NCBI RefSeq assembly: GCF_003751225.1
Contig: NZ_RJKE01000001.1
Location: 3,968,001 to 4,032,000, forward strand
Length of the DNA: 64,000 nt
DNA from: Actinocorallia herbida
GTDB taxonomy: Bacteria > Actinomycetota > Actinomycetes > Streptosporangiales > Streptosporangiaceae
Direction of reading: 5' to 3'
Positions 27,031 through 35,008 of the stretch are shown in pieces. The notes below the pieces were generated by a model, which saw only the letters and a list, made by a program, of their open reading frames with translations, was not told the DNA's origin and searched no databases. The first letter of the stretch is position 1. Each line of letters opens with the position of its first letter. The translations under genes and the position numbers were made by a program.

Positions 27031-27772
27031 GGTCAGGGGGGCCAGAGGGGAGGTGCGGGGCGCCCTCGACGGCCTCATAGGCGAAGCGGATCTCCCAGCG
27101 GCCCTCGTCGCTCGCCTCGCCGTCGACCATGACGACCCCGTGCCCGCCCTCGGCGGTCACCAGGACCCACTGGTTCGGCGTCAGGCCGTGCGGGCCGAGC
27201 ATCGCCCCCGTGCCGAGCGCCCGGCACAACGTCTTGGCGACCGACAGTTCCGTCGCGCCCCCGGTGCGCGCCACGAACACCCGCCCCGCGTTGAACGTGA
27301 CCCCCTGGACGCCGGATCCGGGATCGGCGGTGACGAGCACCATCGGCGACTCCGGCATTCCGGCGGCGGGCTCTCCGTCGACGAGGATCCCGATCTCGTC
27401 CACCGGGAGCCCGAACCCCTCGACGACGGCAGCCCGGACGTCGAACGGGCTCGGCCCCTCGAGCAAGTGGACCAGGTGGTCCTCCGGCGGATCCTGGCCG
27501 AACATCACGAGGTCCCTGATGTCGGGCGGGCAGTCGGGGGAGAGGAGGAACCCCGTCAGCAGCCGCCGGAACTCGACCGCGTCCCCGGCCTCGGGCCGGA
27601 CCCGTGCGGCCACCATCTCCTCCGCCAGGCACTCGATCGTCCACCCGAGCTCCCCGGCCCGCAGCGCCCTCTCGAGATGCTCGGCGATCTCAGTGCGGAG
27701 CCGCGGCCCGTAGACCTCGACCAGCCGCGTCGTCGCCGTCCGACGGTCGCTCACCGGGACCACCCGGGCCAT
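26987..27772 (-). CDS. Protein of unknown function, convergent with the lipoprotein
   Basis: 261 residues with no signal peptide. The N-terminus is helical (VYGPRLRTEIAEHLERAL), the middle carries DVRAAVVEGFGLPVDEIGILVDG and the C-terminal half is beta-rich with several Gly turns (GPHGLTPNQWVLVTAEGG). No family recognised. ATG at 27772 gives MARVVPVSDRR. Its 3' end overlaps that of the convergent lipoprotein gene. Confidence 0.65.
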   Translation of the reverse strand: MARVVPVSDRRTATTRLVEVYGPRLRTEIAEHLERALRAGELGWTIECLAEEMVAARVRPEAGDAVEFRRLLTGFLLSPDCPPDIRDLVMFGQDPPEDHLVHLLEGPSPFDVRAAVVEGFGLPVDEIGILVDGEPAAGMPESPMVLVTADPGSGVQGVTFNAGRVFVARTGGATELSVAKTLCRALGTGAMLGPHGLTPNQWVLVTAEGGHGVVMVDGEASDEGRWEIRFAYEAVEGAPHLPSGPPDLSFRRPPAGGGCAR

Positions 27773-27893
27773 GCGCGGCAGCGGGACGGAGCGGGCCCAA
27801 CGGGCTGGGGCGTCGACATGGCGATCTCCGGTAGGCGCGGGGCGGACGTGAGCTGCCGCATCCTCGCAGAACGCCGGCCGTGACGGGTACGCG

Positions 27894-28940
27894 TCAGTAG
27901 AGGTTGCGCCTGTAGTCCATCCGGATGCCCGCGTCGGTGATGGCCGGGTTGGCCGCCTTGCGGAGGAGGGCGGCGGCGAGGCCGGTGCGCTTGTTCTGCT
28001 TGACGTGGTCGACCCAGGCGCCGCGGAGGTCGAGGCGGTCCAGGTCGGCGGGCTGCCGCGCCGGGTCCCAGGGGCCGGCGGTGGCGAGGGACGGCTGATG
28101 GACGAGCTCCGCGCGGGTGACCGTCATGAGGAGGGCGGCATGGGGGCGTTTCCCCTTGACCTCCATCGGGGCGAGGAGGTCCGCGTCGTCGGTGATCGCG
28201 GCGGTGCCCGCCAGCTCCAGCGCGTGCTCCTCGCCGGGGACGATGGCGAGGACGGTGACGCCGGGGTGCTCGACGATGTTGTGGAAGGTGTCCGTGCGCT
28301 GGTTGCCGGGACGGTCGGGGATCGCGATCGTGCCGCCGTCGAGGATCCTGAGGAAGCCGGGAGGGTCGCCCTTCGGGCTGAGGTCCGCGGCGCCCGAGGC
28401 GTCACGGGACCCGATGACGGCGAACGGGCTGCGGGCGAGGAAGCCGGTGAGGCGCTCGTCCGAGAGCGGTCCCTCGGCGGCCGCGGCGACGGAAAGCGGG
28501 GTCGCCGCGGCGTCCAGGTCCGGGGTCCACAGCCGCGACCGGATGACGCACTTGGCACAGTGCAGGAACGCCTCCTCGACGGCGAGGCTCGCCTTCCCGT
28601 CCCGCGCGGTGAGCCGGCCGTTGACGCGGAGGGTCTCGCGCAGCCCGGGGACCAGGAGCAGGAGCGCGGCGCCGGACCCGGTGGGCGGCGTGCCGAGGCC
28701 GTCGGGCAGGTCGAGCGCCACGCTCGTGTCCGAGATGACCGCGGCGAATCCCGGCGCGCCGCCGACGGCGACGGTCCGGTCCCGGCCGTCGCCGTCCACG
28801 AACGACAGGAACCCGAGCGGCGAGAGCTCGGCGAACACCCGGCAGTGTCCGTCGAGCTCGCTGATCGACTTCATCATCGGAGGGAGGAGGCGCCGCCCGA
28901 CGACCGATTCGAGGTCCTTGACCGAAGTGATGGCCCGCAT
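27894..28940 (-). CDS. PPOX-type (FMN split-barrel) flavoprotein with two barrel domains
   Basis: 348 residues holding two pyridoxamine-phosphate-oxidase-like domains: residues about 40-140 (CRVFAELSPLGFLSFVDGDGRD, RVNGRLTARDGKASL) and 165-300 (FAVIGSRDASGAADLSPKGDPPGFLRILD, RTDTFHNIVEHPGVTVLAIVPG), joined by a stretch with CAKCVIRSRLW. Such proteins bind FMN or F420 and are often reductases of unknown substrate. A candidate iron box lies 35 bases upstream, which would tie it to iron or haem metabolism. ATG at 28940 chosen because the open extension upstream has no protein-like character. Confidence 0.85.
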   Translation of the reverse strand: MRAITSVKDLESVVGRRLLPPMMKSISELDGHCRVFAELSPLGFLSFVDGDGRDRTVAVGGAPGFAAVISDTSVALDLPDGLGTPPTGSGAALLLLVPGLRETLRVNGRLTARDGKASLAVEEAFLHCAKCVIRSRLWTPDLDAAATPLSVAAAAEGPLSDERLTGFLARSPFAVIGSRDASGAADLSPKGDPPGFLRILDGGTIAIPDRPGNQRTDTFHNIVEHPGVTVLAIVPGEEHALELAGTAAITDDADLLAPMEVKGKRPHAALLMTVTRAELVHQPSLATAGPWDPARQPADLDRLDLRGAWVDHVKQNKRTGLAAALLRKAANPAITDAGIRMDYRRNLY

Positions 28941-28974
28941 GTGCCCGCCCCAGCTGGTGATCGTCCCGCCTGAC

Positions 28975-28993
28975 TTGGGCAAGCCTAACAGAC
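28975..28993. promoter_or_regulatory. Possible weak iron box upstream of the split-barrel flavoprotein
   Basis: TTGGGCAAGCCTAACAGAC agrees with the 19-base iron box consensus at 12 positions by my count, the right half (GCAAGCCTAAC) being best. It is followed by an AT-rich stretch that could hold the promoter. Weaker than the two boxes in the siderophore locus. Confidence 0.4.
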
Positions 28994-29001
28994 GTAAATG
29001 T

Positions 29002-29925
29002 CTATTTAGAGGAAACCCCGGCCTGGCCCGGTCGGGTGTGCGAGGTGACGGCCAGGGAGAAGGCGAGGGAACGGGAGAAGCAGTCGGCCACGGCCTCGTC
29101 GGGTATGCCCACCCAGAGATGGTCCGCACCCTCGACGGGCCGGAATTCGACGGGGGCGCCCGCCGCCGTCAGGGCCGCGGCCAGGCGTTCGGACTGGGCG
29201 AAGGGGACGAGGGAGTCGGCGGTGCCGTGGAGGACGAGGAACGCCGGAGCTTCGCCGGTGGCCTGACGGGCGGGGCTCGCGTCCACCGCGCGATCGGGCA
29301 CGTCGGCAGGGGGCGCGCCGAGGAACAGCGCCTCGAAGGTGCCGGGAGCGGTGGGGTCGAAGCTGGAGTCCTCGGCCAGGCCGAGGAAGTCGGACGGGGC
29401 GTACCAGGCGATGCAGCCCGTCACCGTCGCACCGGAGTTCCAGGGCCGGGTCAACGCGGTGAGAGCCGCCAGGTGGCCGCCCGCCGACTCGCCCCAGAGC
29501 ATCGTCCGGGAGGTGTCGAGGCCCAGTTCCCCCGCGCGGGCGTGCAGCCAGTCGAGGGCGCGGCCCAGGTCGTCGCGCTGCGCGGGGTGCGCGGCCTCGC
29601 CGCTCAGCCGGTAGGTCGGGCACGCGACGGCGAAGCCCGCTCGGACCAGGTGGGCGAACGGGCCGGGCCGCCACGACCGGAAGCGCGGGCCCAGGTCGGT
29701 GCGCAGGCCCGTCCGCCAGGCCCCGCCGTGCACGAAGACGATGACGGGCACCGGGGCCGCGGCGTCGGCGGGCAGCCAGAGGTCGAGTTCCAGCGGACGG
29801 CGGCCATCGGGCACGTCGTAGACCGCCCCGCTCACGAGCCGGACTCCCGGCTCGGGCTCGGCGGCGGGAGGCAGCGGAAGGACGGCAGGGTCGGGCGGAG
29901 CGAGGAGCTCGAACGGGAAGGTCAT
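29002..29925 (-). CDS. Alpha/beta hydrolase (carboxylesterase / arylformamidase-like)
   Basis: 307 residues. Oxyanion motif HGGAW near 110, nucleophile elbow GESAGGHLAAL, catalytic Asp in LVLHGTADSLVPF and His in VEGADHLW, the layout of BD-FAE/kynurenine-formamidase-type esterases. Its ATG overlaps the stop of the amidohydrolase gene by four bases. Last gene of the MarR-linked operon; it probably hydrolyses an ester, amide or ring-opened intermediate. Confidence 0.88.
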   Translation of the reverse strand: MTFPFELLAPPDPAVLPLPPAAEPEPGVRLVSGAVYDVPDGRRPLELDLWLPADAAAPVPVIVFVHGGAWRTGLRTDLGPRFRSWRPGPFAHLVRAGFAVACPTYRLSGEAAHPAQRDDLGRALDWLHARAGELGLDTSRTMLWGESAGGHLAALTALTRPWNSGATVTGCIAWYAPSDFLGLAEDSSFDPTAPGTFEALFLGAPPADVPDRAVDASPARQATGEAPAFLVLHGTADSLVPFAQSERLAAALTAAGAPVEFRPVEGADHLWVGIPDEAVADCFSRSLAFSLAVTSHTRPGQAGVSSK

Positions 29926-30896
29926 GTGTGGCCTCCTTCGGAGGCGGTGAGGCGGGGCAGGAGGGTGCGGGCGTTGGCCGTCGTCAGGGAGCGCCAGGTC
30001 GCGCCGGGGACGGGCGGTTCGGCCGCGTCGAACGCGCCCGCGGCGGCCAGGGCGGCGGGGGAGGGCGTCCAGCAGTAGTCGGTGCCGAAGAGCAGCCGGT
30101 CCGGCTCGGCGAGCGCGAGCAGCGCCGGGATCTGGCGGGGGAAGGCGGGGCCCGCGGTGTCGTAGTAGAGGCCGCGCAGTTCCGCGAGTGCGTCCGGCGC
30201 CTCGGTTCCGGGCGGCATGAACAGCCGCATGAAGCCGTTGATCCGGTCGGCCAGCACGGGCAGCGCACCGCCGCAGTGCGGCACGATCACCTTGACGCCC
30301 GGATGGCGCCGCAGGGTCCCGGCGAACAGCAGGTCGGTGACGGTGCGGGCGGTGTCGAAGATGAACTCGACCATGGGCCGGGGCCGTCCGAGCGCCGACC
30401 GCTCCCAGCACACCGGCGACGTCGGGTGCAGGAACACCACGGCCTCGCGCCGGTCGAGCTCGGCCCAGACGGGGGCCAGCCGTTCGTCGCCGAGGTACAC
30501 GCCGTGCGTGTTGGTCTCCAGCACGACGCCGTCGGCGCCCAGCACGTCGAAGGCGTGCGTGATCTCGGAGAGCGCGCCGTCGACGTCGGGCAGAGGGAGG
30601 GAGGCGAACATGCCGAACCTGCCGGGATGGTCGCGGACGACCGCCGCGCCGTCCTCGTTGACCTCGCGGGCCAGGGTCCGCGCCGCCGGGTCGTCGCCGA
30701 AGTGGACCCCCGGCGACGACATCGACAGCACCGAGACCGCGATGCCCGCGGCGTCCATCAGTTCCAGGTGCGCGGTCGCCGACCAGGTGGGCCACCCAGG
30801 GACGCCGTCGGGCCGCTCGTGTCCCGCCGCCCTCGCCCGCGCCACGTAGGCGTCGGTGACGAAATGGGCGTGTACATCGATGAATCCGGGTTCCAC
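29922..30896 (-). CDS. ACMSD-like metal-dependent amidohydrolase/decarboxylase
   Basis: 324 residues of the amidohydrolase 2 family. Metal ligands visible: DVHAHF (H9, H11), VVFLHPTSPV, VIVPHCGGALP and LLFGTDYCW (Asp). Family members such as aminocarboxymuconate semialdehyde decarboxylase and gamma-resorcylate decarboxylase remove CO2 from aromatic or ring-opened acids without redox cofactors. In this operon it works next to a cupin dioxygenase, suggesting an aromatic breakdown route. Confidence 0.9.
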   Translation of the reverse strand: MEPGFIDVHAHFVTDAYVARARAAGHERPDGVPGWPTWSATAHLELMDAAGIAVSVLSMSSPGVHFGDDPAARTLAREVNEDGAAVVRDHPGRFGMFASLPLPDVDGALSEITHAFDVLGADGVVLETNTHGVYLGDERLAPVWAELDRREAVVFLHPTSPVCWERSALGRPRPMVEFIFDTARTVTDLLFAGTLRRHPGVKVIVPHCGGALPVLADRINGFMRLFMPPGTEAPDALAELRGLYYDTAGPAFPRQIPALLALAEPDRLLFGTDYCWTPSPAALAAAGAFDAAEPPVPGATWRSLTTANARTLLPRLTASEGGHT

Positions 30897-30907
30897 GGGA
30901 ACCCTCC

Positions 30908-31108
30908 TCAGTCTCGCTCGGGTTCTTCCGGGGTGCGCAGCCCGCCGAGCACGAAGGCGCCCGCGCGTTCGCCGGCGACGATGCCGAGCAGGCCGGTGAG
31001 GCCGATCAGCGGCGGGGCGGGCGAGGTCACGTCGAGCGCCCAGTAGACACCGCCCATGATCGAGCCGAGGGCGAAGGCGAGCCCGGCGCGCCGCGCGAAC
31101 GTGCTCAT
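30908..31108 (-). CDS. XapX-domain small membrane protein (first copy)
   Basis: 66 residues with two membrane helices and the XapX signature MGGVYWALDVTSPAPPLIGL followed by LLGIVAGERAG (compare G-x-Y-x-x-x-x-V-x-SPAPP-x-x-A-L-x-G-L-L-G-x-x-x-G-E). XapX proteins are small membrane proteins of unknown function often next to amidohydrolases. ATG overlaps the stop of the second copy (ATGA), so the two are co-translated. Confidence 0.85.
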   Translation of the reverse strand: MSTFARRAGLAFALGSIMGGVYWALDVTSPAPPLIGLTGLLGIVAGERAGAFVLGGLRTPEEPERD

Positions 31109-31254
31109 AGCGCCGCCGCCAGGGCCGCCTGCCCCGCGAGCATGCCGAGCAGGCCGAACAGCGCGACCGGTGGCGGCGCGGGCGAATCCACCCGGACCAC
31201 CGCGTACAGCACGCCGACGAGCAGGCCCGCGGCCAGCGCCTGGAGGTACGGCAT
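31105..31254 (-). CDS. XapX-domain small membrane protein (second copy)
   Basis: 49 residues, beginning MPYLQALAAGLLVGV with VRVDSPAPPPVALFGLLGML, the XapX signature, ending shortly after it. The start overlaps the stop of the cupin gene (TGATG) and its stop overlaps the start of the other XapX gene. Two unequal XapX proteins in tandem probably form a hetero-oligomer in the membrane, perhaps for uptake of the operon's substrate; that role is a guess. Confidence 0.85.
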   Translation of the reverse strand: MPYLQALAAGLLVGVLYAVVRVDSPAPPPVALFGLLGMLAGQAALAAAL

Positions 31255-31814
31255 CAGGAACCCGTCCGCCATTCCTGCCCCGGAAGGAACCGGACGTCGT
31301 AGGCCCGGGGAACCGTCCCGAACTTGGCGGGCGCGGGCACGACGGGCGCGGGCGGGAGGCCGAGGGCGTCGGTCGGCGCCCCGAGGTTCTCGAAGAACCG
31401 CTCGAACGTTCCGCCCGGCCCCGCCGCGACACCGACGATCAGGCTGTGGTGCTGCTCGATCCGGTAGGCGTGCGGGCAGTTCTTCGGCACGAACCCGAAG
31501 TCCCCCGCGGACAGCAGCCTCTCGTACTGCTCGCCCTCGGTGTCCTCGACGAACAGGCGGACGGCCCCCTGCCCGATGTAGAAGACCTCGTAGGTGTCCG
31601 GGTGGGAGTGCGCCGGGATGATGTCGCCCCTCGGCCCCTCGCAGGTGAAGAAGTTGAAGGTGTTCTCGGTCTGCTCGCCGCCCGCGTAGATGGTGAACAG
31701 GTCGGTGAACAGGTGGGCTCGGTCACCTAGGCCCTTCTCCACGAAGTAGGGCTTGCCGGGCTCAGGGGGGATGAACGAGCGGCTGCGGTACCGGGTGGCG
31801 TACTCGATGGTCAT
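31254..31814 (-). CDS. Cupin dioxygenase (quercetin-2,3-dioxygenase-like)
   Basis: 186 residues. A single cupin with metal motif 1 GDIIPAHSHPDTYEVFYI (two His and Glu) and motif 2 GDFGFVPKNCPHAYRIE, followed by a C-terminal extension with the pattern GPGGTFERFFENLG seen in quercetinase-like proteins. Probably Fe- or Mn-dependent ring or enol oxygenation. First gene of the leftward operon; the MarR palindrome lies 21 bases upstream. Confidence 0.88.
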   Translation of the reverse strand: MTIEYATRYRSRSFIPPEPGKPYFVEKGLGDRAHLFTDLFTIYAGGEQTENTFNFFTCEGPRGDIIPAHSHPDTYEVFYIGQGAVRLFVEDTEGEQYERLLSAGDFGFVPKNCPHAYRIEQHHSLIVGVAAGPGGTFERFFENLGAPTDALGLPPAPVVPAPAKFGTVPRAYDVRFLPGQEWRTGS

Positions 31815-31834
31815 GGGGTGGCTCCTCTCGGTTG

Positions 31835-31851
31835 TGTCAGGCTACCTGACA
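31835..31851. promoter_or_regulatory. MarR operator: TGTCAGG-CTA-CCTGACA
   Basis: Perfect 7-base arms around a 3-base centre, in the 88-base region between the divergent cupin and MarR genes. Size and symmetry fit a MarR-dimer site, and it can block both promoters. Confidence 0.8.
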
Positions 31852-31902
31852 TGGCTGGATCGGACTAGGCTGGGCCCGGAAGATCTTCCGAGGGGGCCGG
31901 CG

Positions 31903-32331
31903 ATGGCGCAGAACCTTCCCCAGCTGCTCGGCGCCGCCCGGCACTGGTTCGAGACGGGGCTCGCCTCGGCCATGGAGGCCGACGGCGAGCAGCCGATCAG
32001 CTATGCCCAGCAGCTGGTGTTCAGCGCCCTCGACGCCGAGGGCACGACCGTCGCCGAGCTGGCGCGCCGGATGGGCGTGGCCAGGCAGAGCGCCCACCAG
32101 GCGGTGCACGCCCTCATCGGAATGGGCCTGCTCTGCCAGGAGCCGGATCCGGATTCGGCCCGTCGCCGCCGGATCCGCATGACGGCCGAGGGCCGCCGCA
32201 TCGACGCCGTCGCCCGCGGCCACATCGCCCGGATGGAGGGCGCCCTCGCCGACCGCATCGGCCCCGCCACCGTCACCGCCCTCACCGAGGCCCTGCGCAC
32301 GGACTGGGGCCCGCCCCTCACCCCGCGCTGA
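31903..32331 (+). CDS. MarR-family regulator
   Basis: 142 residues. Winged helix at about 45-110 with AQQLVFSALDAEGTTVAELARRMGVARQSAHQAV and the wing DPDSARRRRIRMTAEGR, flanked by helices for dimerisation. The ATG at 31903 is preferred to upstream in-frame starts that would cross the operator. Divergent from the catabolic operon; likely represses it until a phenolic effector binds. Confidence 0.9.
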   Translation: MAQNLPQLLGAARHWFETGLASAMEADGEQPISYAQQLVFSALDAEGTTVAELARRMGVARQSAHQAVHALIGMGLLCQEPDPDSARRRRIRMTAEGRRIDAVARGHIARMEGALADRIGPATVTALTEALRTDWGPPLTPR

Positions 32332-32529
32332 AGGCGGTACCGGCGGTGACGAGCCGGGCGGTGCCCTAGGGCGCCGCGAACGCCCGAAGCAGGAGGACAC
32401 CCGCGGAGGCGGTGTCGCGCACCGGACCGGGCAGCCCCGCGGCCGCACGGCCCGGTGGACGGCGGCCCGCCGCCCGGGGCCCTCGCGCGGGGAGGGTGCG
32501 GAAGGACCGGGTGATGTCACCGCCGGGGC

Positions 32530-33672
32530 ATGGTGCGAACGTGGGCGGAGCATCACCATTGGTCAATGATTCTGCACGGTGGATACGACGAGCCCAGCGA
32601 CAGCCTCTCCGCGATCAAGTACAGCCTCGAGCTGAAGGAGACGGTGACGACGCTGGCGGCTACCGGGCCGGTGCCCGACAGGTACGCGGGGAACGTCCCG
32701 GCGGTGCGGCCGCCCGGGGGCAACTACGTGGTCGGGCACGGGGTCGTCGGGTTCTTCGCGGACCAGCCGTGGCCGGACAGGTTCGCCGCCGAGCTGGTCG
32801 CGCGGGGGCTGCGCGGCGGCGACACCCTCACCGTCGTCGGCTGCCACACGGGCGAGCCCGACGGGTTCGCCGCGCAGCTCGCGACCGAGCTAGGGATCCT
32901 CGGGGTCCTGGGCGTCGTCATCCGGGCCCCGAGCGGCTACGTGCACTGGACGTCGACCGGTCCGATCCTCGTCGACGTGTATCCGGCGCGGAACGAGGCG
33001 ATGCGCAAGGCGTCGCGCGCCTATTCCAAGGCCGAGGACACGGCGTGGGCCGACTACGTCGCCTATCTCAAGGCCGCGTCCGTCAAGGCGGCGACGGCGG
33101 CTCTGCCCTCCTCCGCCGCCAAGGTGTACGACCGGCTCAAGGTGTTCGCGGACACCCGCCCGAAGGACAACGCCGACGAGCTGAACCGCTGCGTGGCCGT
33201 CGGCCGGGCCGCGGGCAAGGCCGGAGCCGCCCAGATCACCGCGGCCATGAAGGCCGCCGTCTACGTCCCCGTGCTCAAGGGCCCCAAGGACAAACCGGCC
33301 ATCGACCGCACGCGGACCTACGAGCGCTACTCGGCCGACCTGCGCGCCCTGCTCACCGACTTCTACCACCTGGCCGACGCCAACGGTGGCCGGGCACGCG
33401 CCGCCCAGAAGATCGACAAGGCCCGCGCCAAGCTGCGCGCCCCCCTCGAACTGGCCTGGCCCGCCTACAGCGCGGGCTACCTGGACCAGATCCGCGCCGC
33501 GGTGGCCCCCGCCCACGCCGGCCGCTGGATCGATCGCACCAGCATGTACGCCGCCCCTCCCGTCCTTCTCCCGATCCCCGGCGAAGCCGATGCCCCCGAA
33601 GACGGGACCCTCCTCACCGGCGCGGCCTTCGACGCCGCTTTCGACGCGATCCTCGCCACCCTGGACTTCTGA
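32530..33672 (+). CDS. Caspase-fold (C80 / CPD-like) cysteine peptidase homologue
   Basis: 380 residues. Residues about 12-150 follow the plan of clan CD, family C80 (RTX-toxin CPD): first strand MILHGGYDE, later YVVGHGVVGF with the catalytic His (H70), DRFAAELVARGLRGGDTLTVVGCHTG with the catalytic Cys (C105), then GFAAQLATELGIL and an IRAPSGYVHWTSTGPI strand pair. The remaining 230 residues are mostly helical and unrecognised. No signal peptide. An ATG at 32566 is an alternative start. Ahead of an HExxH gene and STAND ATPases, it could be a protease for a peptide or an effector. Function is inference. Confidence 0.65.
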   Translation: MVRTWAEHHHWSMILHGGYDEPSDSLSAIKYSLELKETVTTLAATGPVPDRYAGNVPAVRPPGGNYVVGHGVVGFFADQPWPDRFAAELVARGLRGGDTLTVVGCHTGEPDGFAAQLATELGILGVLGVVIRAPSGYVHWTSTGPILVDVYPARNEAMRKASRAYSKAEDTAWADYVAYLKAASVKAATAALPSSAAKVYDRLKVFADTRPKDNADELNRCVAVGRAAGKAGAAQITAAMKAAVYVPVLKGPKDKPAIDRTRTYERYSADLRALLTDFYHLADANGGRARAAQKIDKARAKLRAPLELAWPAYSAGYLDQIRAAVAPAHAGRWIDRTSMYAAPPVLLPIPGEADAPEDGTLLTGAAFDAAFDAILATLDF

Positions 33673-33693
33673 GCCCGGACGAACGGGCGAACC

Positions 33694-33734
33694 CCGCCGG
33701 GCGTCCGACTTCCGCTCTCCGCCGGACGCGGCGG
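33694..33734 (+). terminator. Imperfect GC-rich hairpin after the peptidase gene
   Basis: CCGCCGGGCGTCCG and CGGACGCGGCGG pair with one bulge around a 15-base loop, 22 bases after the stop. Plausible intrinsic terminator; no T-run, which is common in actinomycetes. Confidence 0.45.
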
Positions 33735-33835
33735 GGAGCGGCGGACGGGAGGAACGCCTCATGTGCCGCAAGTCTTGGTGCCGTTCTTGGTGAGAATTAC
33801 CATCATCGGACGGGCTAAGTGATCGGCGGACACGG

Positions 33836-35008
33836 GTGGTCTCAGAGGGTGAGCTCGCGGCGTTGGCCGCCGGATCCGGTCGTCCCGAGACCATCGCGCG
33901 CTTGGCGGCCGACCAGGACACGCGGGTCCGGCTGCTGCTCTGGGGGGTGCACCGGCGTCATCCGATGCCCTGCGCCTACGGTCTGCTCGAGGACCTGGAA
34001 GCGCGGCATCCCGAGCCGGCGGCCGTCGTCCTGCGGTATCCGCCCGTCCGCGCCTGGGCGCGGGCGGCGTTGCTGGGTCACGCCCCGCCCGAGTTCCTCG
34101 GGAACATCGCGGCGGCGGTCGCCGTCCGGTGCGGCGAGGACGGACCCGGGCCGGCCGACGGGATGCCGCTCGAACTGCCTTCACTCGGGAAGGCGGCCGA
34201 CGACCGGCCGGCGGGGGAGTGGGCGGTGCGCAAAGGCGCGGTCACCGTAGGAGGGGAAGAGCTGGATCTGGACGGGCCGGGCTGGCGCGCGCTGGGGCGG
34301 GCCGGCGTAGCGGGCGCCGACATCCTGCTCGACGACATCGCCGCGCACCGTACGCCGGGACTACCGCCCGGGAGCTTCGGCGGGCGCCGCCGGCAGTGGG
34401 AGCGGCTCCTCGGGGAGGCGGGCGGAGTGCTGCTGCGGCGGCACTGGTCCGTCGCGGCCGAACTCCGCGCCCTGGTGCGGTCGATCGCGCCGCTGCCCGG
34501 GCCGGGGCAGCGCCATGCGACGGTGCCGGGAGCCTTCGGCTGCGTCGCGATGACGCTGCCGCCCGATCCGGTGGCGGCGGCGATGACGCTCGCGCACGAG
34601 GTCCAGCACGCGAAGATGGCCGCGCTGCAAGCCGAAGTCCCGCTGGTCCGGCCGGACCACCAGGAGTTGTTCTACGCGCCGTGGCGGCGCGATCCCCGAC
34701 CGGCGCTCGGGCTGCTGCACGGCGCCTACGCCCATCTCGGCGTCACCGGATTCTGGCGCCGTCAGCGCGCGGCGCAGGACGGAACGCACGCACACGTCCA
34801 GTTCGTGCGCTGGCGCGACAGCACCCTGACCGCGTGCGCCGACCTTCTGGCCGCCGGATGCCTCACCGAGGCCGGTGACTTCTTCGTCCGGACGATGCGC
34901 GGCTCATTGACGTCCTGGCTGGACGAGCCGGTACCGGACCGGGCACGGCGTCTCGCCCGCGAGCAGACGCTCGGGCACCGTCTCCGGTGGCAGGAGGAGC
35001 ACCGCTAG
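33836..35008 (+). CDS. aKG-HExxH-type peptide beta-hydroxylase family protein
   Basis: 390 residues. The N-terminus (GELAALAAGSGRPETIARLAADQ...LLLWGV) and the block LAHEVQHAKMAAL with HEVQH at 254-258, followed by LLHGAYAHLGVTGFWRR (a third His ligand near 295-300), fit the HEXXH family first seen beside FxSxx-COOH peptides and now called aKG-HExxH peptide beta-hydroxylases. These are Fe/2-oxoglutarate enzymes acting on RiPP precursors. GTG start. It converges with the FxsT-like gene, whose 3' end it overlaps by four bases. The substrate may be the 58-residue peptide encoded at 37704. Confidence 0.75.
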   Translation: MVSEGELAALAAGSGRPETIARLAADQDTRVRLLLWGVHRRHPMPCAYGLLEDLEARHPEPAAVVLRYPPVRAWARAALLGHAPPEFLGNIAAAVAVRCGEDGPGPADGMPLELPSLGKAADDRPAGEWAVRKGAVTVGGEELDLDGPGWRALGRAGVAGADILLDDIAAHRTPGLPPGSFGGRRRQWERLLGEAGGVLLRRHWSVAAELRALVRSIAPLPGPGQRHATVPGAFGCVAMTLPPDPVAAAMTLAHEVQHAKMAALQAEVPLVRPDHQELFYAPWRRDPRPALGLLHGAYAHLGVTGFWRRQRAAQDGTHAHVQFVRWRDSTLTACADLLAAGCLTEAGDFFVRTMRGSLTSWLDEPVPDRARRLAREQTLGHRLRWQEEHR

